NCBI RefSeq assembly: GCF_039542055.1
Contig: NZ_BAABHK010000008.1
Span: 62,001-126,000 of the forward strand
DNA length: 64,000 bases
Reading direction: 5' to 3'
Origin: Actinoallomurus vinaceus
GTDB lineage: Bacteria > Actinomycetota > Actinomycetes > Streptosporangiales > Streptosporangiaceae
Both the position numbers and the translations under genes were made by a program. How positions within the stretch are numbered: position 1 is the stretch's first letter; every line of letters starts with the position of its first letter. Of the stretch, positions 1-8,438 are shown in pieces. The notes under the pieces are model-generated. The model searched no databases, was not told the origin of the DNA, and worked only from the letters and a program-made list of their open reading frames with translations.

Positions 1-627
1 GTGGTGGGCGCCGAGCAGCGCCGAGGTCTGCAGCGCGGACCGGATCGCCGCGCCGGTCGGCCGGATGCGGAGCGTGGGCACGCCGGCCAGCTCCAGTCGT
101 TCGGCCGTCGCGTGCACGCAAGTGAGCGCGACACTTGTGGCACCGCGGCGCCACAAACGCTCATGAAAGGCAGCCAGCGTCCCCGGTCCGGCAGCCTCCT
201 CCCGCAAGTGCACGTGCTCGGTGCTGAGATTGATCTCGCCGTAGGCCTCCTCGACCTCCGCGCGACTGAGCACGTCGATGCTGACGCGCGCCGGCTCGTG
301 GCTCTCGTCGAGCGCGGCGCGCAGAAGTGCGCCCTGCAATGCCGCGCCGTTGAGAGGGACGAAGGTCGCCGGCATCGTGAGGACGCCCGCCTTGCGGGCG
401 AACTCGTACGGGACCGGGCTGGCGAACAAGCAGACGTCCACCCCCGACCCGAGCCGTACGACCTTGTCCGCTGCCTCCTGCTCGTCCCGGTACGCCGCCG
501 CGACCAGGCGGCTGGGCACCGGCGTGGGGCCATGGCCCATGAGCATGACCCGCTCGACCAGATCGTGTGGTCCGACGACGCCGATGGTCAGATCGGGTGT
601 GACCGATCCGCCTCGAGGTCCGCTCAT
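1..627 (-). CDS. Conserved protein of unknown function, C-terminus beyond window
   Basis: The frame runs off the left edge, so only the first 209 residues are visible. The ATG at 627 follows a GGGAGGGG purine tract by five bases. After a short tail the protein begins TIGVVGPHDLVERVML and continues as alternating hydrophobic strands and helices, with segments DVCLFASPVPYEFARKAG and VSIDVLSRAEVEEAYGEI. The fold pattern suggests a Rossmann- or receptor-like sensor domain, as found at the N-terminus of some regulators. I recall similar N-termini in actinomycete proteins annotated only as hypothetical or regulatory, so no function is assigned. It is transcribed away from murA, from the 340-base gap to its right. 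There is no signal peptide, so it is probably cytoplasmic. Confidence 0.6.
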   Translation of the reverse strand, partial: MSGPRGGSVTPDLTIGVVGPHDLVERVMLMGHGPTPVPSRLVAAAYRDEQEAADKVVRLGSGVDVCLFASPVPYEFARKAGVLTMPATFVPLNGAALQGALLRAALDESHEPARVSIDVLSRAEVEEAYGEINLSTEHVHLREEAAGPGTLAAFHERLWRRGATSVALTCVHATAERLELAGVPTLRIRPTGAAIRSALQTSALLGAHH

Positions 628-967
628 GTCCGCCCCTCCCGGCGCCGTCGCGCCTCCAGTGGCGGCCCTGCCCGCCGTGTACCCCCGCGCGTGACCGTCC
701 ATAGACGGCCTTCACCCAACGCATGACTCATCGCACTGACGCCCCTCCCGGTCGTCCGCCCCAGCTCCGTGAACTTCGCCTCATTGGGCAGATCGCCGGA
801 GCACCACGGGATGTGACGCGTCTTCGCGAAATCGGTTAAGAGTGCGTCAGAAAACTACTAGTAGAGCGCGTCCGGTGAGGAAGTTATTACTAACCGGATA
901 GGTCACCGGCGGTCGGAAGCCTTGTGATCATCACACTTTCGACCGTTGCTCGACAAGCGCTTTACGA
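628..967. other. Intergenic region upstream of the left-edge gene
   Basis: No gene is supported here. The stretch is less G+C rich than its surroundings at 840-900 and holds a perfect 10-bp palindrome (CTACTAGTAG, 855-864). An inverted repeat TCCGGT (871-876) / ACCGGA (893-898) lies beside it. These could be the operator and promoter of the leftward gene starting at 627. That is inference only. Confidence 0.35.
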
Positions 968-1014
968 CGACGCCCCGCCACGTTCACCCTTCGGGCGTAC
1001 GTGGCGGGGCGTCG
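968..1014 (-). terminator. Hairpin terminator after murA
   Basis: A perfect 16-bp stem (968-983 with 999-1014, arms of the type CGACGCCCCGCCACGT) encloses a 15-base loop. It lies about 17 bases beyond the murA stop codon. There is no long T-run, as is common for strong G+C-rich stems in actinomycetes. Confidence 0.7.
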
Positions 1015-1030
1015 GTCGCGGAATGCGGGA

Positions 1031-2320
1031 TCAGGCCAGGCGCTCGATGTCCGCGCCCAGGCCGTTGAGCCGACCGGCGATGTGCGAGTGGCCGCGGTCG
1101 AGGTAGTAGCCGTTGGTGATGGTGGTCTCGCCTTCGGCGACCAGGCCGGCCAGCACGAGCGCGCTGCCGGTACGCAGGTCGTGCGCCACGACCTCGGCGC
1201 CGCGCAGCGGGGTCGCACCGTTGACCTTGGCCCGGTTGCCGTTCACCTCGATGTCGGCGCCCATCCGTACGAGCTCGTCGGCCAGCTTGAAGCGGCCGTC
1301 GAAGATGCGCTCGTAGATGTAGCTCGGCCCGTCGGCCAGGCAGGACAGCGCCATGATCGGCGACTGCAGGTCGGTGGCGAAGCCGGGGTACTCGTCGGTG
1401 ATCACGTTGATCGGGCGCAGCGGACGCTCGCGGCGCACCCGGAGGACGGCGCCCTCCTCGGAGAACTCCACGCCCATCTGCTCCAGCTTGTCGGCGGCGA
1501 CGCCGAGGTGCTCGAGCGAGGCGCCGACCAGGCTGATCTCCCCGCCGGTGATGGCGGCCGCCATGACCAGGACGCCGGCGTCGATGCGGTCGGGCATCAC
1601 CGTGTGCTGGACCGCGGTGAGCCGGTCCACGCCCTCGACGGTGATGAACCCGGTGCCGCCGCCGGTGATGCGGGCGCCCATGCTCTGGACGAACTTGATG
1701 ACGTCGAGGACCTCGGGCTCCAGCGCGCAGTTCTTGATCAGCGTGGTGCCGTGGGCCAGGGAGGCGGCCATGATGAGGTTCTCGGTGCCGGTGTGGGACG
1801 GCGTGTCGAGGTAGAGGGTGCCGCCCTGCAGCTGACCGGCCTTCACGTGGATGCTGCCCCGGCCGTCGTCGCTCACCAGCTCGGTGACCGTGGCGCCCAT
1901 CCGCTTGAAACCGTTGTAGTGGAAGTCGAGGTTGCGGCTGCCGAGGTTGCACCCGCCGACGCCCTCGATCACCGCCTCGCCGAGCCGGTGCAGCAACGCC
2001 GGGACAAAGAGGAAGGAGCCACGGAACCGCGAGGCGATCTCCTCGGGCAGGACCGGGCTGGTCAGCTGCGACGCGTCGATCACCAGGGTGCGCTCGGCCT
2101 CGTGCAGCTCGGCCTTGGCGCCGACCGCCTCCGCCAGCTCGACCGCCCGTTTCACGTCCTCGATGATCGGCACGTTGCGCAGGACCGTACGGCCCTCCGC
2201 CGCCATCAGCGAGGCACCGATCATGGGAAGTACAGCGTTCTTGGCGCCCTGGACGAACACGGTGCCGCGCAACTCGGCGCCACCCCGCACGCGGTAACGG
2301 ACCTCGTGGCCCAAGCTCAT
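1031..2320 (-). CDS. murA: UDP-N-acetylglucosamine 1-carboxyvinyltransferase (MurA-type enolpyruvyl transferase)
   Basis: The 429 residues match the usual MurA length. MurA transfers enolpyruvate from PEP to UDP-GlcNAc, the first committed step of cytoplasmic peptidoglycan precursor synthesis. The substrate-binding GAKNAVLP motif is at residues 25-32. The loop GGCNLGSRNLDFH has the PEP-binding cysteine at Cys124 and the following arginine at Arg129. Many actinobacterial housekeeping MurA proteins, such as the mycobacterial one, carry Asp at the cysteine position, and the usual motif reads RPxDxH rather than RNLDFH. This may therefore be a paralogue of the main enzyme. The ATG at 2320 has an AAAGGAG ribosome site about nine bases upstream, and a TAACTT box lies at 2348-2353 on the same strand. 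The gene stands alone and ends at a strong hairpin. Confidence 0.87.
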   Translation of the reverse strand: MSLGHEVRYRVRGGAELRGTVFVQGAKNAVLPMIGASLMAAEGRTVLRNVPIIEDVKRAVELAEAVGAKAELHEAERTLVIDASQLTSPVLPEEIASRFRGSFLFVPALLHRLGEAVIEGVGGCNLGSRNLDFHYNGFKRMGATVTELVSDDGRGSIHVKAGQLQGGTLYLDTPSHTGTENLIMAASLAHGTTLIKNCALEPEVLDVIKFVQSMGARITGGGTGFITVEGVDRLTAVQHTVMPDRIDAGVLVMAAAITGGEISLVGASLEHLGVAADKLEQMGVEFSEEGAVLRVRRERPLRPINVITDEYPGFATDLQSPIMALSCLADGPSYIYERIFDGRFKLADELVRMGADIEVNGNRAKVNGATPLRGAEVVAHDLRTGSALVLAGLVAEGETTITNGYYLDRGHSHIAGRLNGLGADIERLA

Positions 2321-2640
2321 ATCGCCGGTGCTCCTTTGGCTGCGGTGAAGTTAGACTGCCCGCTCGGTAAGGTCGGCGGGTCACGAGTGCCGCGTCTGTG
2401 ACGCGGGCGGCCCCAGTATTCCATTGGGTGTCGTGTGGCATGACCGAAACGTCCGGTCTTAAACGCCCGGGCTGGGCGGCCGTCTCGATCTGTTGGATGC
2501 CACCGGTCCCGGATTGGTTCGCGGGAATCCGGATCTCCGGCGACGCGGCGGGCCGATGCGTTCGCCGTGGTACGGGTATGGACGTGTGCCCAGAGGATAC
2601 CTACGTCGACGACTGTTCCTGACGTGTCGGATCGGGCCAC
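2321..2640. other. Divergent intergenic region between murA and the SUFU gene
   Basis: No gene is supported. It contains the murA ribosome site and a probable murA -10 box (TAACTT read leftward, 2348-2353). A perfect 7-bp hairpin CCGCGTC-TGT-GACGCGG lies at 2390-2406. The right end leads into the SUFU-gene promoter. Confidence 0.4.
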
Positions 2641-2646
2641 TATCGT
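2641..2646 (+). promoter_or_regulatory. Leaderless -10 box (TATCGT)
   Basis: TATCGT sits six bases before the ATG at 2653, the spacing expected when transcription starts at the start codon. CCTGAC at 2618-2623 is a candidate -35 hexamer with a 17-base spacer. Confidence 0.55.
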
Positions 2647-2652
2647 CGGATC

Positions 2653-3699
2653 ATGACCGAGACACCCGGCTGGGACGCGATCGACGACGCGCTCTCCCGC
2701 GTTTACGGCGACACCGAGCCGCTCCATTTCGGCACCGTTCACAAGTGGGCACTGGGCGGCCCGGACCCGCTCGACGGCATCAGCGCCTACCCGCGTACGG
2801 ACCCGGTGTCGCACTGGCACTTCGTGAGCTACGGCATGACCGAGCTGTACGCCAAGGAGTCGTCCGATCCGGACGAGTCCGGCTGGGGATTCGAGTTCAC
2901 GTTCCGGGTGGCCCGCGACCCCGCGGAGACCACGCCTCCCGTCTGGGCGATGAGCCTCCTGCAGAACCTCGCCCGCTACGTCTTCCAGTCCGGCCGGTGG
3001 TTCGAGCCGGGCCACACGATGAACGCCAACGGCCCGATCGCGGCGAGCCGTACGGACTCGGCGATCCGGGCGCTCACGTTCACCGTCGACCCGGAGCTCG
3101 GCGAGATCTCCACGCCGCACGGGAAGGTTCAGTTCCTGCAGCTCGTCGGGTTGACGCTCGATGAGTACGACGCCACGCGGGAGTGGAGCAGCGGCGCGCT
3201 GCTCGGGCTGCTCGAGCCCCGGATCCCGCTCCACGTCACCGACCTCGACCGGGCCTCCCTCCTGGCCGATCCGGCGATCGCCGCGGCGGTCCAGGCGGGC
3301 ATCGAGCGAGACGGATCCACGGGCGGCGCCCTCTACGTCAGCGTGGCGGCCTGGGCACGTGACGGGGACACGACGGTCCTGACGTTCGGCGCGCTGCCGG
3401 CGCCGAACATCGCCCGGGCCGTGGCCGCGAGGCTGCCGCGCGGCGAGGGCGTCATCGTCAGCGAGGACGACGGGTCGACGATCACCTTCCTGCCGCATGA
3501 GCGGTTCGCCGCCGAGCCGACGGACGAGCACTCGCTCGCGATCGGCGTCCCGCCCGGCGCGATCGACGACCTCGTCGCCGCCCTCCGCCCCGAGGCCGGC
3601 CGGCACCCCGTACCGTCCCTGCCCGGACTCGTCATCGAGATCGAGCCGTCGATCATCCGCGACCCCCACGGCGAACCCACCGGCGAGGTCATCGGCTGA
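2653..3699 (+). CDS. SUFU (suppressor of fused) domain protein
   Basis: The 348-residue soluble protein has a typical bacterial SUFU domain in its first half: an acidic N-terminus, FGTVHKWALGGPDPLDGISAY, WHFVSYGMTELY, WGFEFTFRVAR, and later GKVQFLQLVGLT. The second half is another globular domain without a motif I recognise. Bacterial SUFU proteins are often linked to polymorphic-toxin immunity, but no toxin gene is next to this one. The ATG at 2653 has no Shine-Dalgarno sequence, and TATCGT six bases upstream suggests a leaderless mRNA. The gene stands alone between murA and a convergent MOSC gene. The family call is firm; the biological role is unknown. Confidence 0.85.
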   Translation: MTETPGWDAIDDALSRVYGDTEPLHFGTVHKWALGGPDPLDGISAYPRTDPVSHWHFVSYGMTELYAKESSDPDESGWGFEFTFRVARDPAETTPPVWAMSLLQNLARYVFQSGRWFEPGHTMNANGPIAASRTDSAIRALTFTVDPELGEISTPHGKVQFLQLVGLTLDEYDATREWSSGALLGLLEPRIPLHVTDLDRASLLADPAIAAAVQAGIERDGSTGGALYVSVAAWARDGDTTVLTFGALPAPNIARAVAARLPRGEGVIVSEDDGSTITFLPHERFAAEPTDEHSLAIGVPPGAIDDLVAALRPEAGRHPVPSLPGLVIEIEPSIIRDPHGEPTGEVIG

Positions 3700-3805
3700 C
3701 CAGCCGCCCCGACCGCTCGGCGCCGGTCCGGCATCGGCCCGGCCCCTCGGGACCGCGTTGGCCGGGGTCTCTCGGCCAGGGGGCGGCCCCGCCGCTCGGT
3801 TGGTG

Positions 3806-4621
3806 TCAGGCCTCGATGGTGACGGTGTCGCCGACGGTGATCGTGCCCAGGGTGCGGGGGATGGCGTTCTGTCCGAAGACGACGCCGCGGTCGCCGTCGG
3901 GCAGCGTCCGGGTGCGGTAGGTCGCCAGGGTGCGCAGCGGCTCGCGGGCCTTGACCGCCGTCTCCTGGTCGGTCGTGGTGATGACGCAGCGGGTGCAGGG
4001 CTTGACCAGCTCCAGCTCGACGTCGCCGACGCGCAGGAGGCGCACGGAGTCCTCGCCCCACGCACCGAGGCCCTCGACGACGATGCTGGGCCGGAAGCGG
4101 TTCATCGGCAGCGGCTCGTCGAGGCGGGAGTTCAGCTCGTCGAGCGACTCCACCGAGGTGACGAGCAGCGGATAGCCGTCGGCGTACGCGACCGTGCCGC
4201 CGCCGACGCTCGTCGGGCGCCGCCCGGTGAAGCGCATGAGGCGGCACTCCCGGCCCAGGACGTCGGTGAACCAGTCGGCGGCCTCATCGCCCTGGTCGAC
4301 GCCCTGGCACGGCTTGCCGTGCACCGTGACGTCGACCACCGGGCCGTCGGAGTGCGCGGCGTGCGCCAGGGGCGTGACGTCACCGGCGGACGGCGCGACG
4401 TCACCGGCGAGCTCGACGGTCAGTTTCACGCCGTCGTACGACGGGCGCAGCAGCGCCATGCGCGGGACCTCCCGCTGCGACAGGTGCCGTCCATCCGGGC
4501 GGACCAGCATGAACGCCCGGTCGTGCCGGAACCCCTCCGGCAGCAGCTCGGCACTGCTCAACGGCGTGCCGCCGCCGCTCTTCAACGGGTAGACGTTCAG
4601 CTCACGGACGACGACCGACAT
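3806..4621 (-). CDS. MOSC domain protein (YcbX/mARC-like)
   Basis: The 271-residue protein starts VVVRELNVYPLKSGGG, the MOSC N-terminal beta-barrel domain, followed by the C-terminal MOSC domain. KPCTRCVITTTDQET carries the conserved cysteine that binds molybdenum cofactor in mARC/YcbX proteins. MNRFRPSIVVEG is also typical of the family. Such proteins reduce N-hydroxylated compounds or deliver sulfur/Moco. The start at 4621 is preferred over an in-frame ATG 33 bases further out because GAAGGGA lies just upstream. It follows purB by 46 bases on the same strand and may be co-transcribed with it. The exact substrate is not predictable. Confidence 0.85.
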   Translation of the reverse strand: MSVVVRELNVYPLKSGGGTPLSSAELLPEGFRHDRAFMLVRPDGRHLSQREVPRMALLRPSYDGVKLTVELAGDVAPSAGDVTPLAHAAHSDGPVVDVTVHGKPCQGVDQGDEAADWFTDVLGRECRLMRFTGRRPTSVGGGTVAYADGYPLLVTSVESLDELNSRLDEPLPMNRFRPSIVVEGLGAWGEDSVRLLRVGDVELELVKPCTRCVITTTDQETAVKAREPLRTLATYRTRTLPDGDRGVVFGQNAIPRTLGTITVGDTVTIEA

Positions 4622-4667
4622 GGACGCTCCCTTCCCTCGCCTCCATGATCTCACCGCCGTCCGAGGG

Positions 4668-5978
4668 TCAGCTGAGGGCGGCGAGGCGCTCGAAGACTCC
4701 GGCGAGGCGCTCGACGTAGCGCTCGGGCCGGCAGACCTCGTCGAGCCGCGCCTCGTCGAGGGTCAGCCCGGCCTCGGCCGCGTGCCGGCGCAGCGTCTCG
4801 CGGAACGGCGTCCCGGTCTCCCAGGTCTCCATCGCGGCCTTCTGCACGAGCGGGTACGCCTCGTCGTCGCGGGACATCCCGGCGTTCACCAGCTCGAGCA
4901 GGACGGTGCTGGTGTAGATCAGGCCGCCGGTGGACTCCAGGTTGGCGAGCATTCGCTCCTTGTCGACGACGAGGCCGGTGACGAGGCGGTGCGTGAGGTT
5001 GAGCATGTAGTCGAGCGCGATCGAGGCGTCGGGCAGGGCGATGCGCTCGGTGGAGGAGTGGGAGATGTCCCGCTCGTGCCACAGCGGGATGCCCTCCATC
5101 ACCGGGGTCACCTGGGCGCGGACGATCCGGGCGAGGCCGGCGAGCCGCTCGGAGATGATCGGGTTCTTCTTGTGCGGCATCGCGGAGGAGCCCTTCTGGC
5201 CCTTCCCGAACGGCTCCCACAGCTCCCGCACCTCGGTGCGCTGGCCGTGCCGTACCTCCAGCGCGATCGCCTCGCACACCGTGGACATGATCGCCAGGGT
5301 GGAGACCCACTCGCTGATGCCGTCGCGGATCACCACCTGGGTCGACACGTCCGCCGGGGTCAGGCCCAGCTCGGCGGCGACGTACCGCTCGACCTCGGGG
5401 TCGATGTTGGAGTAGGTGCCGACGGCGCCGGAGATGGCGCAGACGCCGACAGCAGCCCGGGCCCGCCGGAGGCGGTCGCGGGAGCGGGCCATCGCGAACG
5501 CGAAGTCGGCGACCCGGTGTCCCCAGACGTCGGGTTCGCCGTGGATGCCGTGCGTCCGGCCGACGCGCAGGGTGCCGCGGTGCGCGAGACCGTGGTCGCG
5601 CAGCGCCGCGACCAGCGCGTCGGCCTTGGCGAGGAGGATGTCGGTGGCCTCGGCGAGCTGGACGGCGAGGGCCGTGTCGAGCAGGTCCGAGGACGTCATG
5701 CCGAAGTGCACGTAGGCCGCGGCCTCACGAGGCTTGGTGTTGTCGGCCCACGCGGACAGGAACGCGATCACGTCGTGCTGCGTCGTCGCCTCGATCTCGG
5801 CGACGCGCTCGGGCGTCGGCGGTGGAGCGGCGCGCACCGGCTCGACGACGTCCGCCGGGACGGTGCCCGCCTTGGCGTGTGCCTCGAGCACCAGGGTCTC
5901 GACCCGGCACCACAGCTCGTACTTGTGCGCGTCGCTCCAGACGCGGCCCATCTCCGGAAGGGTGTAGCGCTCGATCAC
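4668..5978 (-). CDS. purB: Adenylosuccinate lyase
   Basis: PurB removes fumarate from SAICAR and from adenylosuccinate in purine synthesis. The 436 residues are normal for the bacterial short form. The fumarase/aspartase signature GSSAMPHKKNP is near residue 265. The catalytic histidine regions TQHDVIAF and GRTHGIHGEP and the early MTSSDLLDTA motif are present. The start MIERYTLPEM is typical of actinobacterial and Bacillus PurB. It lies 19 bases downstream of the GH5 gene stop on the same strand. Together with purD (8.4-9.7 kb) and purA (22.3-23.6 kb) it covers purine steps scattered across this window. Confidence 0.96.
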   Translation of the reverse strand: MIERYTLPEMGRVWSDAHKYELWCRVETLVLEAHAKAGTVPADVVEPVRAAPPPTPERVAEIEATTQHDVIAFLSAWADNTKPREAAAYVHFGMTSSDLLDTALAVQLAEATDILLAKADALVAALRDHGLAHRGTLRVGRTHGIHGEPDVWGHRVADFAFAMARSRDRLRRARAAVGVCAISGAVGTYSNIDPEVERYVAAELGLTPADVSTQVVIRDGISEWVSTLAIMSTVCEAIALEVRHGQRTEVRELWEPFGKGQKGSSAMPHKKNPIISERLAGLARIVRAQVTPVMEGIPLWHERDISHSSTERIALPDASIALDYMLNLTHRLVTGLVVDKERMLANLESTGGLIYTSTVLLELVNAGMSRDDEAYPLVQKAAMETWETGTPFRETLRRHAAEAGLTLDEARLDEVCRPERYVERLAGVFERLAALS

Positions 5979-5997
5979 CCTCCCAGTGTCCCAGGCG

Positions 5998-7170
5998 TCA
6001 GAACAGGTAGCTCACCCAGGACCGCCAGTTCTCGTTCGCGTCGACCATGCTGAACGGCCCGCTCCCGTTGTTGGAGGAGTACTCCCACCAGGCGTAGTCG
6101 AGGCCCTTGGACTTGTAGAGCGCGACCTTGTCCTTGATGTACTGGTCGTGGCCGGTGAGGCCGTTGCCGATGCCGAACTCCCCGATCCACACCGGCAGGC
6201 TCTCCGCCTTGGCCATGTCGAGCTGGACCTGCAGGTGCGAGGCGAGCGCCGCCTTGTTGGCCGAGTTGTAGCCGGTGGTGCCGTCGGAGGGGTTCGGGTT
6301 CTGGCCGAGGCCGCTGGAGTCGTAGCCGTTGGTGTTGGCGCTGTTCGGGTCGCCGTTGTAGTAGTCGTGGAACGACCAGATGAGGTTGCTGCGGCTGGTC
6401 GGCGTGAACGACGAGAACGACGAGGTGGGCACCTTCGAGTCGCCGTACGACGGCTCCAGCATGATGCTGGTGGTGCTGTCCGTGGCGCGGATCGCGTTCA
6501 CGATCTTGGTGTAGTCGGACAGCAGGCTCGCGGACTGGGTGGACGAGCGGTACGGCTCGTTGACCGGGTCGTACGCCGCGATCGCCGTCTCGTCCTTGTA
6601 GCGGTTCGCGATGGTCTGCAGGAAGCCCAGCCCGTTGTCGACGACCGCGGCCAGGCCGTCGGCGTAATTCATGTTGCCGTCCCCATCCGGGTCCCAGGCC
6701 CAGCTCGGCGCGTGCCCCAGGCCGTCGGGCTGGCCGGACATGTGGATGGTGTCGAGGATGACGTACAGGCCGGCGGCCTTCGCCCGGTCGACCGCCGTCG
6801 AGAGGGTGGTGAACGCCGTCTCGTTCCACGCCGCCTCGGTCGGCTGGAACATGTCCCAGAACAGGACCATGCGGACCGCCGTGAAGCCCTTGGCCTTGAT
6901 CGAGTCGTACGTCGACTGGCCCCAGGTGTCCGTGCTGTCCGCGTCCCAGATCGGCTGGACGTTCGGGCCGATCAGCAGGTGCGTGGTGCCGGCGGAGTCG
7001 ACGAAGGCGTGCGAGGACGTGGCGTGCAGCCGGGTCAGCGCGGCGGCCTGCGTGGTCGCGGCGGCGGTTCGGGCGACCGGTTCGCGGGCCGGGGCGGCGG
7101 CCTGGGCCGTCCCGGCGGCACCGGCCGTCATGAGGAGTGTGGCGAGGGCGAGTCCGACTGATCGGCGCAT
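5998..7170 (-). CDS. Secreted glycoside hydrolase family 5 (cellulase-like)
   Basis: The 390-residue protein begins with a Sec signal peptide: MRRS, a hydrophobic stretch, and an ATAQAAA-type cleavage region around residues 25-30. A GH5-type (beta/alpha)8 barrel follows. AAYDPVNEPYR holds the predicted acid/base glutamate and PVWIGEFGIG the predicted nucleophile glutamate. WEYSSNNGSGPFSM is near the end. Endo-beta-1,4-glucanase or mannanase activity outside the cell is likely, but the substrate cannot be read from the sequence. The ATG at 7170 is chosen because GGAAGGGAAGG lies just upstream; an alternative start is eight codons earlier. No carbohydrate-binding module is visible. It is immediately upstream of purB. 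Confidence 0.85.
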   Translation of the reverse strand: MRRSVGLALATLLMTAGAAGTAQAAAPAREPVARTAAATTQAAALTRLHATSSHAFVDSAGTTHLLIGPNVQPIWDADSTDTWGQSTYDSIKAKGFTAVRMVLFWDMFQPTEAAWNETAFTTLSTAVDRAKAAGLYVILDTIHMSGQPDGLGHAPSWAWDPDGDGNMNYADGLAAVVDNGLGFLQTIANRYKDETAIAAYDPVNEPYRSSTQSASLLSDYTKIVNAIRATDSTTSIMLEPSYGDSKVPTSSFSSFTPTSRSNLIWSFHDYYNGDPNSANTNGYDSSGLGQNPNPSDGTTGYNSANKAALASHLQVQLDMAKAESLPVWIGEFGIGNGLTGHDQYIKDKVALYKSKGLDYAWWEYSSNNGSGPFSMVDANENWRSWVSYLF

Positions 7171-7277
7171 GACCTTCCCTTCCCGGGTGACCAAGATCGT
7201 TTGGGATCCTAGATCAACTTCTCCGGCCCGGGAGGGCGATCTTCATTGTTCTGACGGCGTTCGCGGGCGGGACACCG

Positions 7278-8429
7278 TCAGACCGGACGCCCGGCGGCTT
7301 CCTCGGGGGTCGGCGAGAGCCGCCGTTCGACGATGAGCGCCGCCACGACGAGGAGGACGAGGGCGATCAGCTCGGCCTCGGCGGCGACCTGGACGCCGAG
7401 GGCGATCGCGGCCAGGCACAGCACCGCCGCGCCGATCCGGGGTGCCGGAGAGCCGATCCGCAGCGCCCGGCGGAACGCGGCGTCGCCCACGAGGTAGGCC
7501 GCGACGCCCGCCCCGAGGGCGATCGCCGGCCCCGTGTGCAGCGGCTCCGCGGCATGGCCCATCGCCTTCTTCACACCTGCCGCCGCCGCGACCACCCCGA
7601 TCATCACCGGGATGTGGGCGTAGAAGTAGCCGTTTATGATCGCGCCGACGCGGCGCGCGTCGTCCATCGCTGTCAGGGCGTGCTCGGCCCGTACGTCGTC
7701 CTCGGCGAAGTACGTCCACCACAGCGCGGCGACGAGAGCCAGGCCGAGCACCGCCGCGAGCGTCGTGCCCACGGTGAGCGGCTCGTCCGGCAGGCCGATC
7801 CCGATCGCCACGACCGACTCGCCGAGCGTGATCAGGACCAGCAGGCCGTGCCGCTCGACGATGTGCGCGGCCCGCAGCGTGAACAGGCCGCCCGGCGGCA
7901 CGATGTACGGCATGACGATCGGCACGAGCACCGCCGCGATCCACAGCGCGTACGTCCAGGCGCCGGACAGCAGCCCGGCGCCGATCACCAGGGCCGCCGC
8001 CATGACGTTGGCGGGCAGCACCCGCCAGAAGTTGCGGTTGGCCTGGACGTACAGGCTGCCGTGCACGACGACCACGATGAGGTAGCCCAGCCCCCAGGCC
8101 ACACCGCCGCCGTCGAAGGCCCGCGGCGTGGCGAGCGCCATGATCAGGAATCCCGCCATGCCCACGAGCAGCAGCAGCCGCCGGCCCGTCGTGGTGGGCG
8201 CGACGGTGTTCGTCAGCCAGGCGTACCCGGAGTAGATCCACCACAGCACGCCGAACAGCACCACGACGCGCAGCAGCCCGAGCGGCGACAGCTCGTGTAC
8301 CAGGACGGAGGTCAGCTGAGTGATCGTGAAGACGAAGACCAGGTCGAAGAAGAGCTCCAGGGTGGTGACCCGGTAGCCGTCCTCGGACTCCTCCCGCACC
8401 GAGGCCGGATCGCCGCTCTGAACCTCCAT
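7278..8429 (-). CDS. ltrA: Low temperature requirement protein A (LtrA family membrane protein)
   Basis: The 383-residue integral membrane protein has roughly eleven hydrophobic segments. The diagnostic LtrA start is present: VTTLELFFDLVFVFTITQL near residue 20, then WWIYSGYAWLTN. LtrA proteins were named for cold growth of Listeria; their molecular activity is unknown. The start codon lies nine bases after the purD stop, so the two genes probably form an operon. A GAAGGTCTGA tract overlaps the end of purD and may be the ribosome site, though it is rather far from the ATG. The family call is confident; the function is not. Confidence 0.85.
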   Translation of the reverse strand: MEVQSGDPASVREESEDGYRVTTLELFFDLVFVFTITQLTSVLVHELSPLGLLRVVVLFGVLWWIYSGYAWLTNTVAPTTTGRRLLLLVGMAGFLIMALATPRAFDGGGVAWGLGYLIVVVVHGSLYVQANRNFWRVLPANVMAAALVIGAGLLSGAWTYALWIAAVLVPIVMPYIVPPGGLFTLRAAHIVERHGLLVLITLGESVVAIGIGLPDEPLTVGTTLAAVLGLALVAALWWTYFAEDDVRAEHALTAMDDARRVGAIINGYFYAHIPVMIGVVAAAAGVKKAMGHAAEPLHTGPAIALGAGVAAYLVGDAAFRRALRIGSPAPRIGAAVLCLAAIALGVQVAAEAELIALVLLVVAALIVERRLSPTPEEAAGRPV

Positions 8430-8438
8430 GGCGGCCGG

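Noticed and set aside
2398..2622. Short plus-strand frame between murA and the SUFU gene
   Set aside because: No ribosome site, a Trp/Cys/Pro-rich random composition, and it overlaps the probable promoter regions.
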